From assembly GCA_902627805.1 (NCBI GenBank), contig CACOKN010000002.1:140810-204809 (forward strand): a DNA stretch of 64,000 nt. Reading direction: 5' to 3'. Both the position numbers and the translations under genes were made by a program. Position 1 is the stretch's first letter, and each line of letters opens with the position of its first letter. This DNA is from an uncultured Pelagibacteraceae bacterium (lineage in GTDB: Bacteria; Pseudomonadota; Alphaproteobacteria; Pelagibacterales; Pelagibacteraceae). Shown in pieces: positions 1 to 9,840 of this stretch. A model generated the notes under the pieces. That model worked only from the letters and a program-made list of their open reading frames with translations, ran no database searches and was not told the DNA's origin.

Positions 1-761
1 ACTGGGCTTGGGTTGCTTTCAACAAACATCGCATGATGAAGTGGTTGTAAAATCTTATCAAGTTTTTCTGCCTCTTCTATTTCATTATCATTTTTAGATT
101 TCGATAATTTTTGAAAATCAGAGCAAAGTTTTGGAGCTATATTTGCAGTAACACTTATTGCTCCTACTCCACCTCTTTTATTAAATTCTAAAGCATTATC
201 ATCATTACCCGTTAATTGGATGAACTCTTTTCCCATTTTGTTTAAAGATTGATCTACTCTATCTAAATCTCCAGTAGCATCTTTAACACCAATTATGTTT
301 TTTAATTCGAACAATCGAGCCATTGTGTCAACTGACATGTCAATAACAGATCTACCAGGTATATTGTAAATCAATATTGGAATTCCACATTTATCATTTA
401 TTGCTTTGTAATGTTGATACAAGCCTTCTTGTGTTGGTTTATTATAATATGGAGTAACAATGAGAGCACCGTTTGCGCCAATTTTTTCTGCATGAGTTGT
501 AAGTGAAATGGCCTCCTCAGTAGAGTTCGATCCTGTACCTGCAAAAACTGGCAATTTTCCATTACTTTCTTTTACACATAACTCAATCACTCTTTCATGT
601 TCGTTATGACTTAAAGTTGGTGACTCACCAGTTGTTCCTGCTGGAACTAATCCATTTGTCCCATTTTGGATATGAAAATGAATTAAATTAATATATGCCT
701 CATCATCAAGCTTATCATTTTTAAACGGGGTGACTAAAGCAACATTTGATCCTTTAAACAT
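1..761 (-). CDS. dapA: 4-hydroxy-tetrahydrodipicolinate synthase, 3' end outside window
   Basis: Condenses pyruvate with aspartate semialdehyde, the first committed step to diaminopimelate and lysine, in the cytoplasm. It is missing from the ORF track because it runs off the left edge; I translated it by eye from the ATG at 759-761. About 253 residues are visible, beginning MFKGSNVALVTPFKND. The family landmarks appear in order: PAGTTGESPTLS (pyruvate-binding loop), YNIPGRS (catalytic Tyr) and GVKDATGD (Schiff-base Lys). The TIM-barrel C-terminus lies off the window. It is divergent from the slt gene with 43 nt between starts, so both promoters must overlap in that gap. Confidence 0.95.
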   Translation of the reverse strand, partial: MFKGSNVALVTPFKNDKLDDEAYINLIHFHIQNGTNGLVPAGTTGESPTLSHNEHERVIELCVKESNGKLPVFAGTGSNSTEEAISLTTHAEKIGANGALIVTPYYNKPTQEGLYQHYKAINDKCGIPILIYNIPGRSVIDMSVDTMARLFELKNIIGVKDATGDLDRVDQSLNKMGKEFIQLTGNDDNALEFNKRGGVGAISVTANIAPKLCSDFQKLSKSKNDNEIEEAEKLDKILQPLHHAMFVESNPSP

Positions 762-804
762 AAATACTTATAACATACATTGAAGATTCATATAGTAAAA
801 GATT

Positions 805-3015
805 ATGATTAAAAAAATCTTATTTTGGATAGTATTGATTAATTTATTCGGTTTACTCACTATAACTCAATCTGACATAATCCCATTAAAAAAACCAATG
901 CAATCTGAGGAGCTAACCCAAAAAAAATTATTAATAGATGTGCTAAAACCTTTGCCTAAACCAATACCAAAAATAGCAAACGAAGAGATAGAAAAAAAAG
1001 TTAAATCTAAAGCTGAAAAAAAGATAAGTGGTCTAATACTTCCTAAAAAAAAACCTTTAATCGCTGGGACAAAAAAAACAACAGAGATAAAAATATCAAA
1101 ATATTATCGTAAAAAAGATTTTGCATTAGCGAAAAAAGCAATTTCTGAAATGAAAAAAGCTAGATGGACAGATGCAATAAAAACAGCCAAAAGAGCTAAA
1201 GATAAATCTATATATGATTTTATTCAATGGAGACATTTGCTTACAAAAGGAAATCAGGCTTCTTATTATGATTACAAAACCTTTATAGACACAAATGAGG
1301 ATTATCCTAGAATAGGACGAATAAAATATTTAGCTGAGCATAAACTTTCTACAGAAAAAGTTAGTCCAAAAAAAATTATAGACTGGTTTGGGCCCGCAGA
1401 ACCTTTGAGTGGTTTCGGTAAAATGATATTAGGTGAAAGTCTTATTCTTAATGGTAATAAAGAAAAAGGAATAGGATTTATTAAAGAAGGCTGGATATCA
1501 GCTGAATTATCTAAAACAGATTTAAGATTTTATCGCAAAAAATTTAAGAAATACCTCAATGCAGATGATTATATTAAGCGTGCAGAATATCTTGCCTGGA
1601 ATAACAAATACTGGGATTTAAAACGATTGTTAAGATATTTACCCAAAGATTATGAGCTATTATATACAGCTAGACAACTATTAATGAGTAAATCTTATGG
1701 TGTCGATAATGCTATTTCTAAAGTTCCCCCTAATCTTAAAAATGATGCTGGTTTAAATTATGATAGATTAAAATGGAGAAGAAAAAGAGGAAGAGTTGAT
1801 AGCTCTGTAGAAATTCTTTTAAAGATAAAAAACACAAAAGATTATTTGGTACGTCCGGATAAATGGTGGATAGAAAGAGAAATAATTTCTAGATCATTAA
1901 TATATAAAAAAAAATATGAATTAGCTTATAAGATTGCTAGTAACCATGGAATGACTGAAGGAGCTGAATTTGCTGCAGCTGAGTGGATGAGTGGTTGGAT
2001 AGCCCTGAGTTTTTTAGATGATCCTGTATTAGCCAAAGAACATTTTGAAAATTTTTATAACAATGTAGGATATCCTATTAGCACAGCTAGAGGTGCTTAT
2101 TGGCTTGGTAAAACCTATAAAAAGCTTGGTGATAAAGATTTATCTTACAAATGGTTTAAAGAAGCATCAAATTATTTAACTACTTATTACGGTCAATTAG
2201 CGTTTATGGAAATAAGCCCAAATGAAAAATTTGAACTCTCAAAAGATATGATTATCCAAAAGGAATATCGCAATTATTTTTTTAAGAAAGACCTAGTTAA
2301 ATTAATTTATTTATTAGATGAATTAGATGAAGATAAATATACTAAACACATATTAAGACATTTAGCTAATGATGATGTTAGTAGTGGTAGTGAAGTCTTG
2401 GCTGCTGAACTTGCAACAAATATAGAACGTTTTGATTTTGCAATTCAAATTTCTAAAATAGCTTCATATGAAAAAAGATTTCATAATAAATACAACTACC
2501 CAATTATAAGTACACCAAAATATATTAACGGAAGAAAAATTCCTGATAACGCTTTTATTCTCTCAATCATAAGACAAGAAAGTGAATTTGATTTAAGTGC
2601 AAATAGTCATGCTGGTGCCAAAGGTTTAATGCAACTCATGCCTTACACAGCTAAACTAGTTGCCAAACAGGCAAAACTTCCCTACTCAAAATCTCGACTA
2701 ACTACTGATGCTGAATATAATATTAATTTGGGATCTCATTATATTGCTGGGCTCATACTAGAATATGATGGCGCTTATCCTTTTGCTGTAGCCGCTTACA
2801 ATGCTGGGCCAAAAAGAGTAAGATACTGGAAAAAAATAAACAAAAATCCGCAAAAAAATCAAATTGATTATATCGATTGGATTGAATTAATTAAATTTAA
2901 AGAAACTAGAAATTACGTCCAAAGAGTTTTGGAAAATTATAATGTTTACAGGTATGTGCTTGAGCAAAGACCTATTGGAATGAAGGATTTTTTTAAGAAC
3001 AATCCCTTATTTTAA
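805..3015 (+). CDS. slt: Soluble lytic murein transglycosylase (Slt70-like)
   Basis: Periplasmic enzyme that cleaves peptidoglycan glycan strands to 1,6-anhydro products. The 736-aa protein starts with a hydrophobic signal segment (KKILFWIVLINLFGLL), then a Lys/Pro-rich linker to about residue 90, a long helical superhelical (U/L-like) region, and a C-terminal goose-type lysozyme SLT domain from about residue 575. The catalytic Glu is E592 in IIRQESEF, followed by GAKGLMQLMP and AAYNAGPKRV, the family signatures. Length is somewhat above the usual Slt70 because of the basic linker. The stop lies 3 nt before the 3' end of the opposing tRNA-Ser, leaving no room for a terminator. Confidence 0.93.
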   Translation: MIKKILFWIVLINLFGLLTITQSDIIPLKKPMQSEELTQKKLLIDVLKPLPKPIPKIANEEIEKKVKSKAEKKISGLILPKKKPLIAGTKKTTEIKISKYYRKKDFALAKKAISEMKKARWTDAIKTAKRAKDKSIYDFIQWRHLLTKGNQASYYDYKTFIDTNEDYPRIGRIKYLAEHKLSTEKVSPKKIIDWFGPAEPLSGFGKMILGESLILNGNKEKGIGFIKEGWISAELSKTDLRFYRKKFKKYLNADDYIKRAEYLAWNNKYWDLKRLLRYLPKDYELLYTARQLLMSKSYGVDNAISKVPPNLKNDAGLNYDRLKWRRKRGRVDSSVEILLKIKNTKDYLVRPDKWWIEREIISRSLIYKKKYELAYKIASNHGMTEGAEFAAAEWMSGWIALSFLDDPVLAKEHFENFYNNVGYPISTARGAYWLGKTYKKLGDKDLSYKWFKEASNYLTTYYGQLAFMEISPNEKFELSKDMIIQKEYRNYFFKKDLVKLIYLLDELDEDKYTKHILRHLANDDVSSGSEVLAAELATNIERFDFAIQISKIASYEKRFHNKYNYPIISTPKYINGRKIPDNAFILSIIRQESEFDLSANSHAGAKGLMQLMPYTAKLVAKQAKLPYSKSRLTTDAEYNINLGSHYIAGLILEYDGAYPFAVAAYNAGPKRVRYWKKINKNPQKNQIDYIDWIELIKFKETRNYVQRVLENYNVYRYVLEQRPIGMKDFFKNNPLF

Positions 3016-3018
3016 AGA

Positions 3019-3110
3019 TGGCGGAAGAGGAGGGATTCGAACCCTCGGTACAAGTTTCCTCGCACGGTCATTTAGCAAACGACTGGTTTAAGCCTCTCAC
3101 CCACTCTTCC
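3019..3110 (-). tRNA. tRNA-Ser(GCU)
   Basis: Reverse complement folds as a 92-nt class II tRNA: acceptor GGAAGAG/CTCTTCC, discriminator G, encoded CCA, anticodon stem GTCGT/ATGAC with loop TTGCTAA (anticodon GCT), a long variable arm and GGTTCGAATCC T arm. It reads AGY serine codons. The gene is convergent with slt and divergent from soxB. Confidence 0.96.
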
Positions 3111-3134
3111 AAGAAATTTGTCGCTTTTGATTGT

Positions 3135-3170
3135 ATTGAATAATCGATATTAATAAAGTAATTATTCAAT
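3135..3170. promoter_or_regulatory. 10-bp perfect inverted repeat upstream of soxB
   Basis: ATTGAATAAT and ATTATTCAAT are perfect inverted copies separated by 16 nt. They sit in the 64-nt gap that must hold both the tRNA-Ser promoter and the sox operon promoter, and end 4 nt before the soxB ATG. It may be a dimeric regulator site or an mRNA hairpin that would hide the ribosome binding region. Sequence alone cannot separate these, and chance is possible because the half-sites are AT-only apart from one G/C. Confidence 0.4.
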
Positions 3171-3174
3171 AATT

Positions 3175-4428
3175 ATGAAAAATAAGTATTCAATATTCTC
3201 ATTAATAAAGAATGCTTTTTCTTATCACGAAAATTGGGAAAAAGCCTGGAAAGATCCTGCACCAAAAAAAGAATATGAAGCGGTAATTATTGGTGGTGGT
3301 GGTCATGGTTTAGCAACAGCTTATTATTTAGCAAAAAAGCATAACATGAAAAATATTGCTGTTGTTGAAAAAGGATGGATTGGTGGAGGAAATACTGGAA
3401 GAAATACTACTATAATTAGATCAAATTATTTATGGGATGCTAGTGCTGGTCTTTATGATCATGCTCTTAAAATATGGGAGAGTCTTTCACAAGAGTTAAA
3501 TTATAATGTGATGTTTAGTCAAAGAGGGGTAATGAATCTAGCTCATAATCTTCAAGATGTTAGAGACCTAAAAAGAAGAACGCATGCAAACAGACTAAAT
3601 GGCATTGATGCTGTTTATCTTAATACTGAAGAAGTTAAAAAATTCTGTCCAATAATTAATACCTCTCCTAAAATAAGATATCCAGTTTTAGGTGGAACAT
3701 TACAAAGAAGAGCTGGAACTGCTAGACATGATGCAGTTGCGTGGGGATATGCCAGAGGTGCTGATGAAATGGGCGTTGATATAATTCAAAATTGTGAAGT
3801 AAAAGGAATTAAAAGAATTGGTGATTGTGTTGAAGGTATTGAAACAACAAAAGGATTTATTAAAACAAAAAAAATAGGTGTAGTTGCGGCAGGACACTCA
3901 AGTGTTATTGCAAATATGGTTGGTTTGAAATTACCTTTGGAAAGTAAACCACTTCAAGCATTAGTATCTGAACCGGTTAAACCAATTATAGATACAGTTG
4001 TAATGTCTAACGCTGTTCATGCATACGTAAGTCAATCCGATAAAGGTGAGTTAGTCATTGGAGCAGGAACTGATGATTACGTGTCTTACTCACAAAAAGG
4101 AAGTCATGATATTGTGGAAGGAACTTTAAATGCAATTTTAGAATTATATCCAATATTCAGTAGAATGAGAATGCTTCGTCAGTGGGGTGGTATAGTAGAT
4201 ATATGCCCTGATGCAAGCCCGATAATAAGCAAAACATCAATTAAAGGTTTATACTTTAATTGTGGTTGGGGAACAGGAGGTTTCAAAGCAACACCAGGTT
4301 CTGGAGATTTATTTGCTCACACAATTGCAAATGATGAACCTCATAAATTAAATGCTGCCTTTAATATAAATAGATTTGTCAGTGGTGATCTAGTTGATGA
4401 ACATGGTGCAGCTGCAGTTGCACACTGA
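3175..4428 (+). CDS. soxB: Sarcosine oxidase beta subunit
   Basis: Catalytic subunit of heterotetrameric sarcosine oxidase, which demethylates sarcosine to glycine and passes the methyl group to tetrahydrofolate with release of H2O2. The 417-aa protein carries an FAD dinucleotide fold near residue 37 ([18 protein letters not shown]) and the [16 protein letters not shown] motif. H185 in [13 protein letters not shown] aligns by family knowledge with the covalent FMN attachment site. Sarcosine sits on this subunit. The stop overlaps the soxD start by one base (TGATG), giving translational coupling. First gene of soxBDAG. In SAR11-type cells this step completes glycine betaine/DMG breakdown; that context is inference. 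Confidence 0.95.
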   Translation: MKNKYSIFSLIKNAFSYHENWEKAWKDPAPKKEYEAVIIGGGGHGLATAYYLAKKHNMKNIAVVEKGWIGGGNTGRNTTIIRSNYLWDASAGLYDHALKIWESLSQELNYNVMFSQRGVMNLAHNLQDVRDLKRRTHANRLNGIDAVYLNTEEVKKFCPIINTSPKIRYPVLGGTLQRRAGTARHDAVAWGYARGADEMGVDIIQNCEVKGIKRIGDCVEGIETTKGFIKTKKIGVVAAGHSSVIANMVGLKLPLESKPLQALVSEPVKPIIDTVVMSNAVHAYVSQSDKGELVIGAGTDDYVSYSQKGSHDIVEGTLNAILELYPIFSRMRMLRQWGGIVDICPDASPIISKTSIKGLYFNCGWGTGGFKATPGSGDLFAHTIANDEPHKLNAAFNINRFVSGDLVDEHGAAAVAH

Positions 4429-4703
4429 TGTTTTTAATTAATTGTCCTTTTTGCGGTGAGAGAGAACAAAGCGAATTTAAAGCAGGTGGTGAAGCTCACA
4501 TAGTAAGACCAAAACAACCTACAGAATTAAGTGATGATGAGTGGGCAGAATATTTATTCATGAGAAAAAATATAAAAGGAGTTCAGTTTGAAAGATGGAA
4601 TCATATTCATGGTTGTAGAAAATGGTTCAATATGGTCAGAGATACTTCAAACGACCAAATAAAAGCTGTATACAAAATGGGTGAGAAACCACCAGTAAAA
4701 TAA
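4428..4703 (+). CDS. soxD: Sarcosine oxidase delta subunit
   Basis: Small zinc subunit that anchors the C-terminus of the beta subunit to the alpha subunit in the heterotetramer. The 91-aa protein has the expected zinc ligands: CPFCGERE at the N-terminus plus His and Cys in HIHGCRKWFN. The motif RDTSND near the C-terminus is also typical of SoxD. It overlaps soxB by 1 nt and leaves a single base before soxA, so the three are one translational unit. Confidence 0.95.
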   Translation: MFLINCPFCGEREQSEFKAGGEAHIVRPKQPTELSDDEWAEYLFMRKNIKGVQFERWNHIHGCRKWFNMVRDTSNDQIKAVYKMGEKPPVK

Positions 4704-4704
4704 A

Positions 4705-7700
4705 ATGTCTAATAATTTAAGATTTAAAACAAGCAAATTCATTGATGAAACTTATCGAGTTTCTTTTAAGTTTAACAACAAAACATATTTTGGTTTTAAA
4801 GGTGATACTCTAGCATCAGCTTTATTGGCTAATGGCATTCATCTTGTAGGAAGAAGTTTCAAATATCATAGACCTCGAGGAATTATGACATCAGGTTCAG
4901 AAGAGCCTAATGCAATAATTCAATTACATGATAATTCCTCAAGAACTGAACCCAATGTAAGAGCCACTGAGGTTGAAATTTATGAGGGTTTAGTTGCATC
5001 TAGTCAAAATTGCTGGCCAAGCGTTAATTTTGATGTTGGTGGAATTAACAATTTATTATCCCCTATTCTACCCGCTGGATTTTACTATAAAACTTTTATG
5101 TGGCCTGCAAGTTTCTGGGAGAAGTATGAATACTTTATAAGAAAATCTGCAGGTTTAGGTAAATCACCGAAAGTTGCTGATCCAGACATATATGAACATA
5201 ATTATATTCATTGTGATGTTTTGGTAATAGGAGCTGGTATATCGGGAATTATGGCAGCCAAAATGGCAGCAAAAAATGGTTTTAAAACTCTTCTAGTTGA
5301 TGAAAAATCTTACTTAGGTGGATCATCTATTTATGATAACTCAGAGTTTTCAAAGATTAACAATCAATTAACAAGTTCGTGGTTAGAAAAAGAGATCAAT
5401 GAAATATCAAAACTAGAAAATTTAGAAATTAAAGTAAGAACTAGTGTTGCAGCGTATCATGGATACAACTTTTTATTAGCTCGTGAAAGTCTTACTGACC
5501 ATTTACCAATTAATCAAAGAGATAATAAAGTAAGGCATAGATTATTAAAAATTAGAGCTAAAAAAGTAATTACAGCTACTGGCTCAATAGAAAGACCATT
5601 GATATTCGATAATAATGATCGACCAGGTATACTATTGTCTTCAGCAATTAAGAAATACATCGATCTATATGGCGTAGCTTGTGGTGAAAATAATGTTCTT
5701 TTTACCAATAACGATACTGCATATGAAACTGCCATGAGCTTAATTCAAAGAGGAATTAAGATAAATGCAATAATTGATAATAGAGAACAAGTTGACTCTA
5801 AAATTTGTTACGAGGTTGAGAAAAATAATATTAAAATTTATAAAGGTTTTTCTGTTGTTGATACATATGGATATAGAAGAATTAACAAAATATCCATTAT
5901 GAAACTTTCAAAAGATGGTCAAACAGTAATTGGGGACAAAACTAAATTAAATTGTGATTGTTTAGGTCTATCAGGTGGTTGGACCCCAGCAGTACATTTG
6001 TTTACACAATCTGGAGGCAAATTAAAATTTAGAGAAGAAGACCAAGTATTCATTCCTGACGTTTATCCCTCAGATCAAATAAGTATTGGATCTTGCAATG
6101 GAGACTTTGGTTTAGAGGAAATAGTTAAAAATACCTTATCTTCAACGAAAAAATTTCTTAATATAGATAATTCTGAATATAATACTGTTGAAATTATCTC
6201 AGTTTTAAGTCAATCAAAGAGAAATATTTGGTTATTACCATCTGATAAAACCATAGGAAAAACTAAATCTTTTGTTGATTATCAAAATGATGCAACTTCA
6301 AAAGATATTAAATTAGCTCTAAGAGAAGGATTCAGATCTATTGAACATGTAAAAAGGTATACCACTACCGGTATGGGAACTGATCAGGGTAAACTTGGCA
6401 ATATGCATGCTTTAGGAATCATTTCAGAAACAGCCGGAACCAAAATGGGCGAGCATGGCACTACCACTTTTAGACCTCCTTATACACCTCTTACTTTTGG
6501 AACTATTGTTGGAAGAAATGTAGGTGAATTTTTTGATATATTCAGACGTACTCCGATACATGATTGGCATGTTAAAAATAATGCTGAGTTTGAAAACGTT
6601 GGTCAGTGGAAAAGAGCTTGGTATTATCCCAAAGAAAATGAAAATATGCATCAAGCAGTACAAAGAGAAAGTAAAGCCGCCAGAGACTCAGCGGGTATTC
6701 TAGATGCATCTACATTAGGAAAAATTGATATTCAAGGCACTGATGCCTCAGAATTTTTAAATCGTGTTTATACTAATGCTTGGTCAAAGCTTGCAGTGGG
6801 TAAATGTCGTTACGGTTTAATGTTGAATGAAGATGGAATGGTTTATGATGATGGAGTAACAACTAGACTAGGTGAAAATCACTATATAATGACTACTACG
6901 ACTGGTGGAGCAGCTAATGTATTAGGAAAACTTGAAGATTATCTTCAAACAGAATGGCCTGAGTTAGATGTCTATCTATCTTCTCTGACTGACCATTATG
7001 CTACAATAAGTGTTTGCGGTCCTAATAGTAAAAAAATTGTCTCAAAAGTTATTCCTGATTTAGATTTTTCTGACGAAAAGTTTCCACATATGTCATTTAA
7101 AAATGCAAAAATTGGAAATATTAAATGTAGAATAATGAGGATTAGTTTTACCGGAGAACAAAGTTATGAAATTAATATTCAAGCAAGTTTTGGAAAATCT
7201 GTTTGGGAAAAATGTATGGACGCTGGTAAAGATTTCAATATTACACCTTATGGAACTGAAACAATGCACTTATTAAGAGCAGAGAAAGGTTTTATAATAG
7301 TTGGTCAAGATACAGATGCAACACTGACACCAATTGATCTACAAATGGACTGGATAGTAAGTAAAAAAAAATACGATTTTATTGGAAAAAGATCATTATA
7401 TAGATCTGATACAATTAGAGAAGATAGAAAACAATTGGTTGGTTTATTGACAGAAAATCCAGAGGAAGTTTTAGAGGAAGGTGCGCAAATAGTTTCTGAT
7501 GTAAAAAAGTCACCTATTGAAATGCTTGGACATGTAACCTCAAGTTATTATAGTCCAAATTTAAAAAAATCCATTGCATTGGGTGTTCTTAAAAGTGGGA
7601 AAAATATGCTTGGGCAAAAATTAATTATACCAATGGAGAATAAAAACATAAATGTAATCGTTGCTGATCCTGTTTTTTTAGATAAAGAGGGAAAAAGATT

Positions 7701-7716
7701 AAATGCTAAATTATAA
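4705..7716 (+). CDS. soxA: Sarcosine oxidase alpha subunit
   Basis: Large subunit (1003 aa) binding NAD+ and tetrahydrofolate. Three parts are visible: an N-terminal ferredoxin-like fold with GDTLASALLANG and GRSFKYHRPRG (residues about 30-60); a pyridine-nucleotide disulfide oxidoreductase region with dinucleotide motif VIGAGISGIMAAKMAAKNG near residue 173; and a C-terminal GcvT-like aminomethyltransferase domain from about residue 620, which takes the methyl group to give 5,10-methylene-THF. Length matches the family. It overlaps soxG by 14 nt. Confidence 0.95.
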   Translation: MSNNLRFKTSKFIDETYRVSFKFNNKTYFGFKGDTLASALLANGIHLVGRSFKYHRPRGIMTSGSEEPNAIIQLHDNSSRTEPNVRATEVEIYEGLVASSQNCWPSVNFDVGGINNLLSPILPAGFYYKTFMWPASFWEKYEYFIRKSAGLGKSPKVADPDIYEHNYIHCDVLVIGAGISGIMAAKMAAKNGFKTLLVDEKSYLGGSSIYDNSEFSKINNQLTSSWLEKEINEISKLENLEIKVRTSVAAYHGYNFLLARESLTDHLPINQRDNKVRHRLLKIRAKKVITATGSIERPLIFDNNDRPGILLSSAIKKYIDLYGVACGENNVLFTNNDTAYETAMSLIQRGIKINAIIDNREQVDSKICYEVEKNNIKIYKGFSVVDTYGYRRINKISIMKLSKDGQTVIGDKTKLNCDCLGLSGGWTPAVHLFTQSGGKLKFREEDQVFIPDVYPSDQISIGSCNGDFGLEEIVKNTLSSTKKFLNIDNSEYNTVEIISVLSQSKRNIWLLPSDKTIGKTKSFVDYQNDATSKDIKLALREGFRSIEHVKRYTTTGMGTDQGKLGNMHALGIISETAGTKMGEHGTTTFRPPYTPLTFGTIVGRNVGEFFDIFRRTPIHDWHVKNNAEFENVGQWKRAWYYPKENENMHQAVQRESKAARDSAGILDASTLGKIDIQGTDASEFLNRVYTNAWSKLAVGKCRYGLMLNEDGMVYDDGVTTRLGENHYIMTTTTGGAANVLGKLEDYLQTEWPELDVYLSSLTDHYATISVCGPNSKKIVSKVIPDLDFSDEKFPHMSFKNAKIGNIKCRIMRISFTGEQSYEINIQASFGKSVWEKCMDAGKDFNITPYGTETMHLLRAEKGFIIVGQDTDATLTPIDLQMDWIVSKKKYDFIGKRSLYRSDTIREDRKQLVGLLTENPEEVLEEGAQIVSDVKKSPIEMLGHVTSSYYSPNLKKSIALGVLKSGKNMLGQKLIIPMENKNINVIVADPVFLDKEGKRLNAKL

Positions 7717-8266
7717 CCATACAATAAAAGAAGAAAAATCATATCAAGGTTTACAATTGAGTGAGATAAAGCCTGTCATGAAATTGATAGTAAGGGGTAA
7801 AAAAAGAGAATTTTTATCAGCAATTGGTAAATCTTTAAATATGGTTTTACCCACAAAAGCAAATACTTCAACTCAAAGTGAAAAATTGACTGCCTTATGG
7901 TTGAGTCCTGATGAATGGATGATTTTTTCAAATGGTGTTGTTAATGAAAATACAAACACATATGACACCGAAACTATTTTAAATAAAAACATATCTAAAT
8001 TAGATTTAGGAGCTGTAGTGGACGTTACAGATCAATTTGTAAGGATTAATCTTAGAGGTGATAAGATATATAACCTTTTTCAAACAGGTTCTCCTTTTAA
8101 TTTTAATGATTTTAAGAGTAAAATTGGCTCAGTAACTCAAACAATTCTCGCAAAAATAGACGTAATTATTCACAATCAAAATAAAAATGAGGTAAATTTA
8201 TTTGTAAGACGCTCATTTTCAGAACACTTATTTGCTTGGATGAATGATAGTGCGTCAAGATTATAG
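7703..8266 (+). CDS. soxG: Sarcosine oxidase gamma subunit
   Basis: Fourth subunit of the complex, structurally related to the folate-binding GcvT fold but without known catalytic residues. The 187-aa protein contains WLSPDEWMI and VDVTDQFVRINLRG, both typical of SoxG. The ATG at 7703 lies inside the soxA reading frame, 14 nt before the soxA stop, so translation is likely coupled. Last gene of soxBDAG; the next gene starts 34 nt on. Confidence 0.92.
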   Translation: MLNYNHTIKEEKSYQGLQLSEIKPVMKLIVRGKKREFLSAIGKSLNMVLPTKANTSTQSEKLTALWLSPDEWMIFSNGVVNENTNTYDTETILNKNISKLDLGAVVDVTDQFVRINLRGDKIYNLFQTGSPFNFNDFKSKIGSVTQTILAKIDVIIHNQNKNEVNLFVRRSFSEHLFAWMNDSASRL

Positions 8267-8300
8267 TCACATTTAGAGCTGAAATAAGTTATTAAAATTT

Positions 8301-9068
8301 ATGAAAAAATTATTTTTAATAGCAATATTTGCTCTTTTACCCTTTTCACTTAATGCGGAGTCTAATTTAGATAAAATTTTATCTTCTGGAAAACTAAAAG
8401 TAGGTACTACTGGAGATTGGGATCCTATGTCAATTAAAGACCCTGCAACTAATGAATATAAGGGTTTTGATATTGATGTTATGAAGCAATTGGCAGAAGA
8501 TATGGGTGTTAAAGTTGAGTTTGTGCCTGCAGAGTGGAAAACTATCGTTTCAGGAATAACATCTGAGAGATATGACATTTCTACTAGTGTTACAAAGACA
8601 CCGAAGAGAGCTGAAGTAGCTGGTTTCACTGATACATATTACAAATATGCAACTGTGCCACTTGTTCTCAAAAAGAATTTAAAAAAGTTTTCAACTTGGG
8701 ACTCGCTTAATAAATCAAATGTAACAATTGCAACTACTCTTGGTACTTCTCAAGAGGAAAAGGCAAAAGAATTTTTTCCAAAATCAAAATTAAACTCTGT
8801 AGAGGCGCCAGCAAGAGACTTTCAAGAAGTTTTAGCAGGTAGAGCTGATGGTAACATCACAAGTTCAACAGAGGCAAATAAATTGGTTATTAAATATCCT
8901 CAGTTAGCAATCGTTCCAGATGGTGGAAAAAATCCAGCATTTTTAGCAATGATGGTGCCAAAAGGTGATGCCAAGTGGAATGATTATGTAAATAAATGGA
9001 TACAGGATAAAAAATCCTCAGGATTCTTCACTAAGTTATTAGCTAAATATAATTTAAAAAGCTTATAA
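8301..9068 (+). CDS. Family-3 periplasmic solute-binding protein (amino-acid type)
   Basis: Periplasmic receptor of an ABC importer. Signal peptide [19 protein letters not shown] is followed by a mature domain of about 236 aa. Family-3 motifs are [39 protein letters not shown] and [22 protein letters not shown]. The sequence also resembles the PheC (cyclohexadienyl dehydratase) branch of this fold, so an enzymatic role cannot be excluded. Ligand unknown; its place right after soxBDAG hints at a methylated amine or small amino acid, which is inference. A hairpin follows the stop and separates it from the permease gene. Confidence 0.85.
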   Translation: MKKLFLIAIFALLPFSLNAESNLDKILSSGKLKVGTTGDWDPMSIKDPATNEYKGFDIDVMKQLAEDMGVKVEFVPAEWKTIVSGITSERYDISTSVTKTPKRAEVAGFTDTYYKYATVPLVLKKNLKKFSTWDSLNKSNVTIATTLGTSQEEKAKEFFPKSKLNSVEAPARDFQEVLAGRADGNITSSTEANKLVIKYPQLAIVPDGGKNPAFLAMMVPKGDAKWNDYVNKWIQDKKSSGFFTKLLAKYNLKSL

Positions 9069-9090
9069 AAAAATTAGTAATTAATTTTTT
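9068..9090 (+). terminator. AT-rich stem-loop between binding protein and permease
   Basis: AAAAAATTA and TAATTTTTT form a perfect 9-bp stem with a 5-nt loop that begins at the last base of the binding-protein stop codon and ends in a T run. Such intercistronic hairpins commonly stabilise or attenuate transcripts so that the binding protein outnumbers the permease. The stem is almost all A-T, so it would be weak. Confidence 0.4.
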
Positions 9091-9108
9091 ATTCTTTATA
9101 AGTTAAGA

Positions 9109-9840
9109 GTGAAAAATCTATTTTTATTATTCCTTATTTTTCCATTAACTTCATGCGGTAAAAGTGAACTAAACTGGCTAATCTTATCACCAAATAACAT
9201 TGAAGGATTAACTAATCTAAAGTTTTTATTAAGTGGTTTAACAACTACCATTTTTATTAGTGTAATTTCAATTTTTATCTCAATAATTATTGGTCTACTA
9301 GTTGCAATTCCATCGTTAGCTAAAAATAAATTCTTAACCTACCTTAATATTGGTTATGTTGAAATTATAAGAGCAGTACCTTTACTAGTTTTGATTTTGT
9401 GGATCTATTATGGTCTTCCAATCATGACGGGTATAAGTTTTAGTCCATTCGTTTCTGGTATCATAGCTCTGTCAATTAGCGAAAGTGCTTTCCAGGCAGA
9501 AATATTTAGAGCAGGAATTAATTCAATAAAAAAATCTCAATGGGAAGCTGGAAGCTCTTTAGGATTAGGTTTTTTAAGAAAATTAAGATTAGTTATTCTG
9601 CCTCAGGCAATAAAAAATATTTTACCAGCTATAGGTAATCAATTTGTGTATGTACTAAAAATGTCCTCTCTTGTGTCTATAATTGGTATTGGAGATTTAA
9701 CAAGAAAAGCTAATGAATTAGTTGTGACAACTTATAGACCATTGGAAATATATACATTTCTAATTCTTGAATATTTAGTCTTGATATTAATTGTTTCTTA
9801 TCTAGTCAGAAAATTAGAAAAAAAATTACAAAAAGATTAA
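9109..9840 (+). CDS. Amino-acid ABC transporter permease (HisM/GlnP type)
   Basis: Inner-membrane permease of the polar-amino-acid uptake family, 243 aa. The EAA loop contacting the ATPase is visible: QWEAGSSLGLGFLRKLRLVILPQAIKNILPAIGNQF, and EIIRAVPLLVLILWIYY is the typical second conserved block. The start is GTG; no ATG is available in frame before residue 100. The first 20 residues (LFLIFPLTSCGKS) look like a lipoprotein signal with a lipobox, which is unusual for this family. No ATPase gene lies next to it. The stop overlaps that of the convergent nuclease gene. Confidence 0.85.
   Translation: MKNLFLLFLIFPLTSCGKSELNWLILSPNNIEGLTNLKFLLSGLTTTIFISVISIFISIIIGLLVAIPSLAKNKFLTYLNIGYVEIIRAVPLLVLILWIYYGLPIMTGISFSPFVSGIIALSISESAFQAEIFRAGINSIKKSQWEAGSSLGLGFLRKLRLVILPQAIKNILPAIGNQFVYVLKMSSLVSIIGIGDLTRKANELVVTTYRPLEIYTFLILEYLVLILIVSYLVRKLEKKLQKD

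Noticed and set aside
3111-3174. Glycine riboswitch before soxB
   Set aside because: The gap is only 64 nt and lacks the conserved GG-rich aptamer cores; only an AT-rich inverted repeat is visible.
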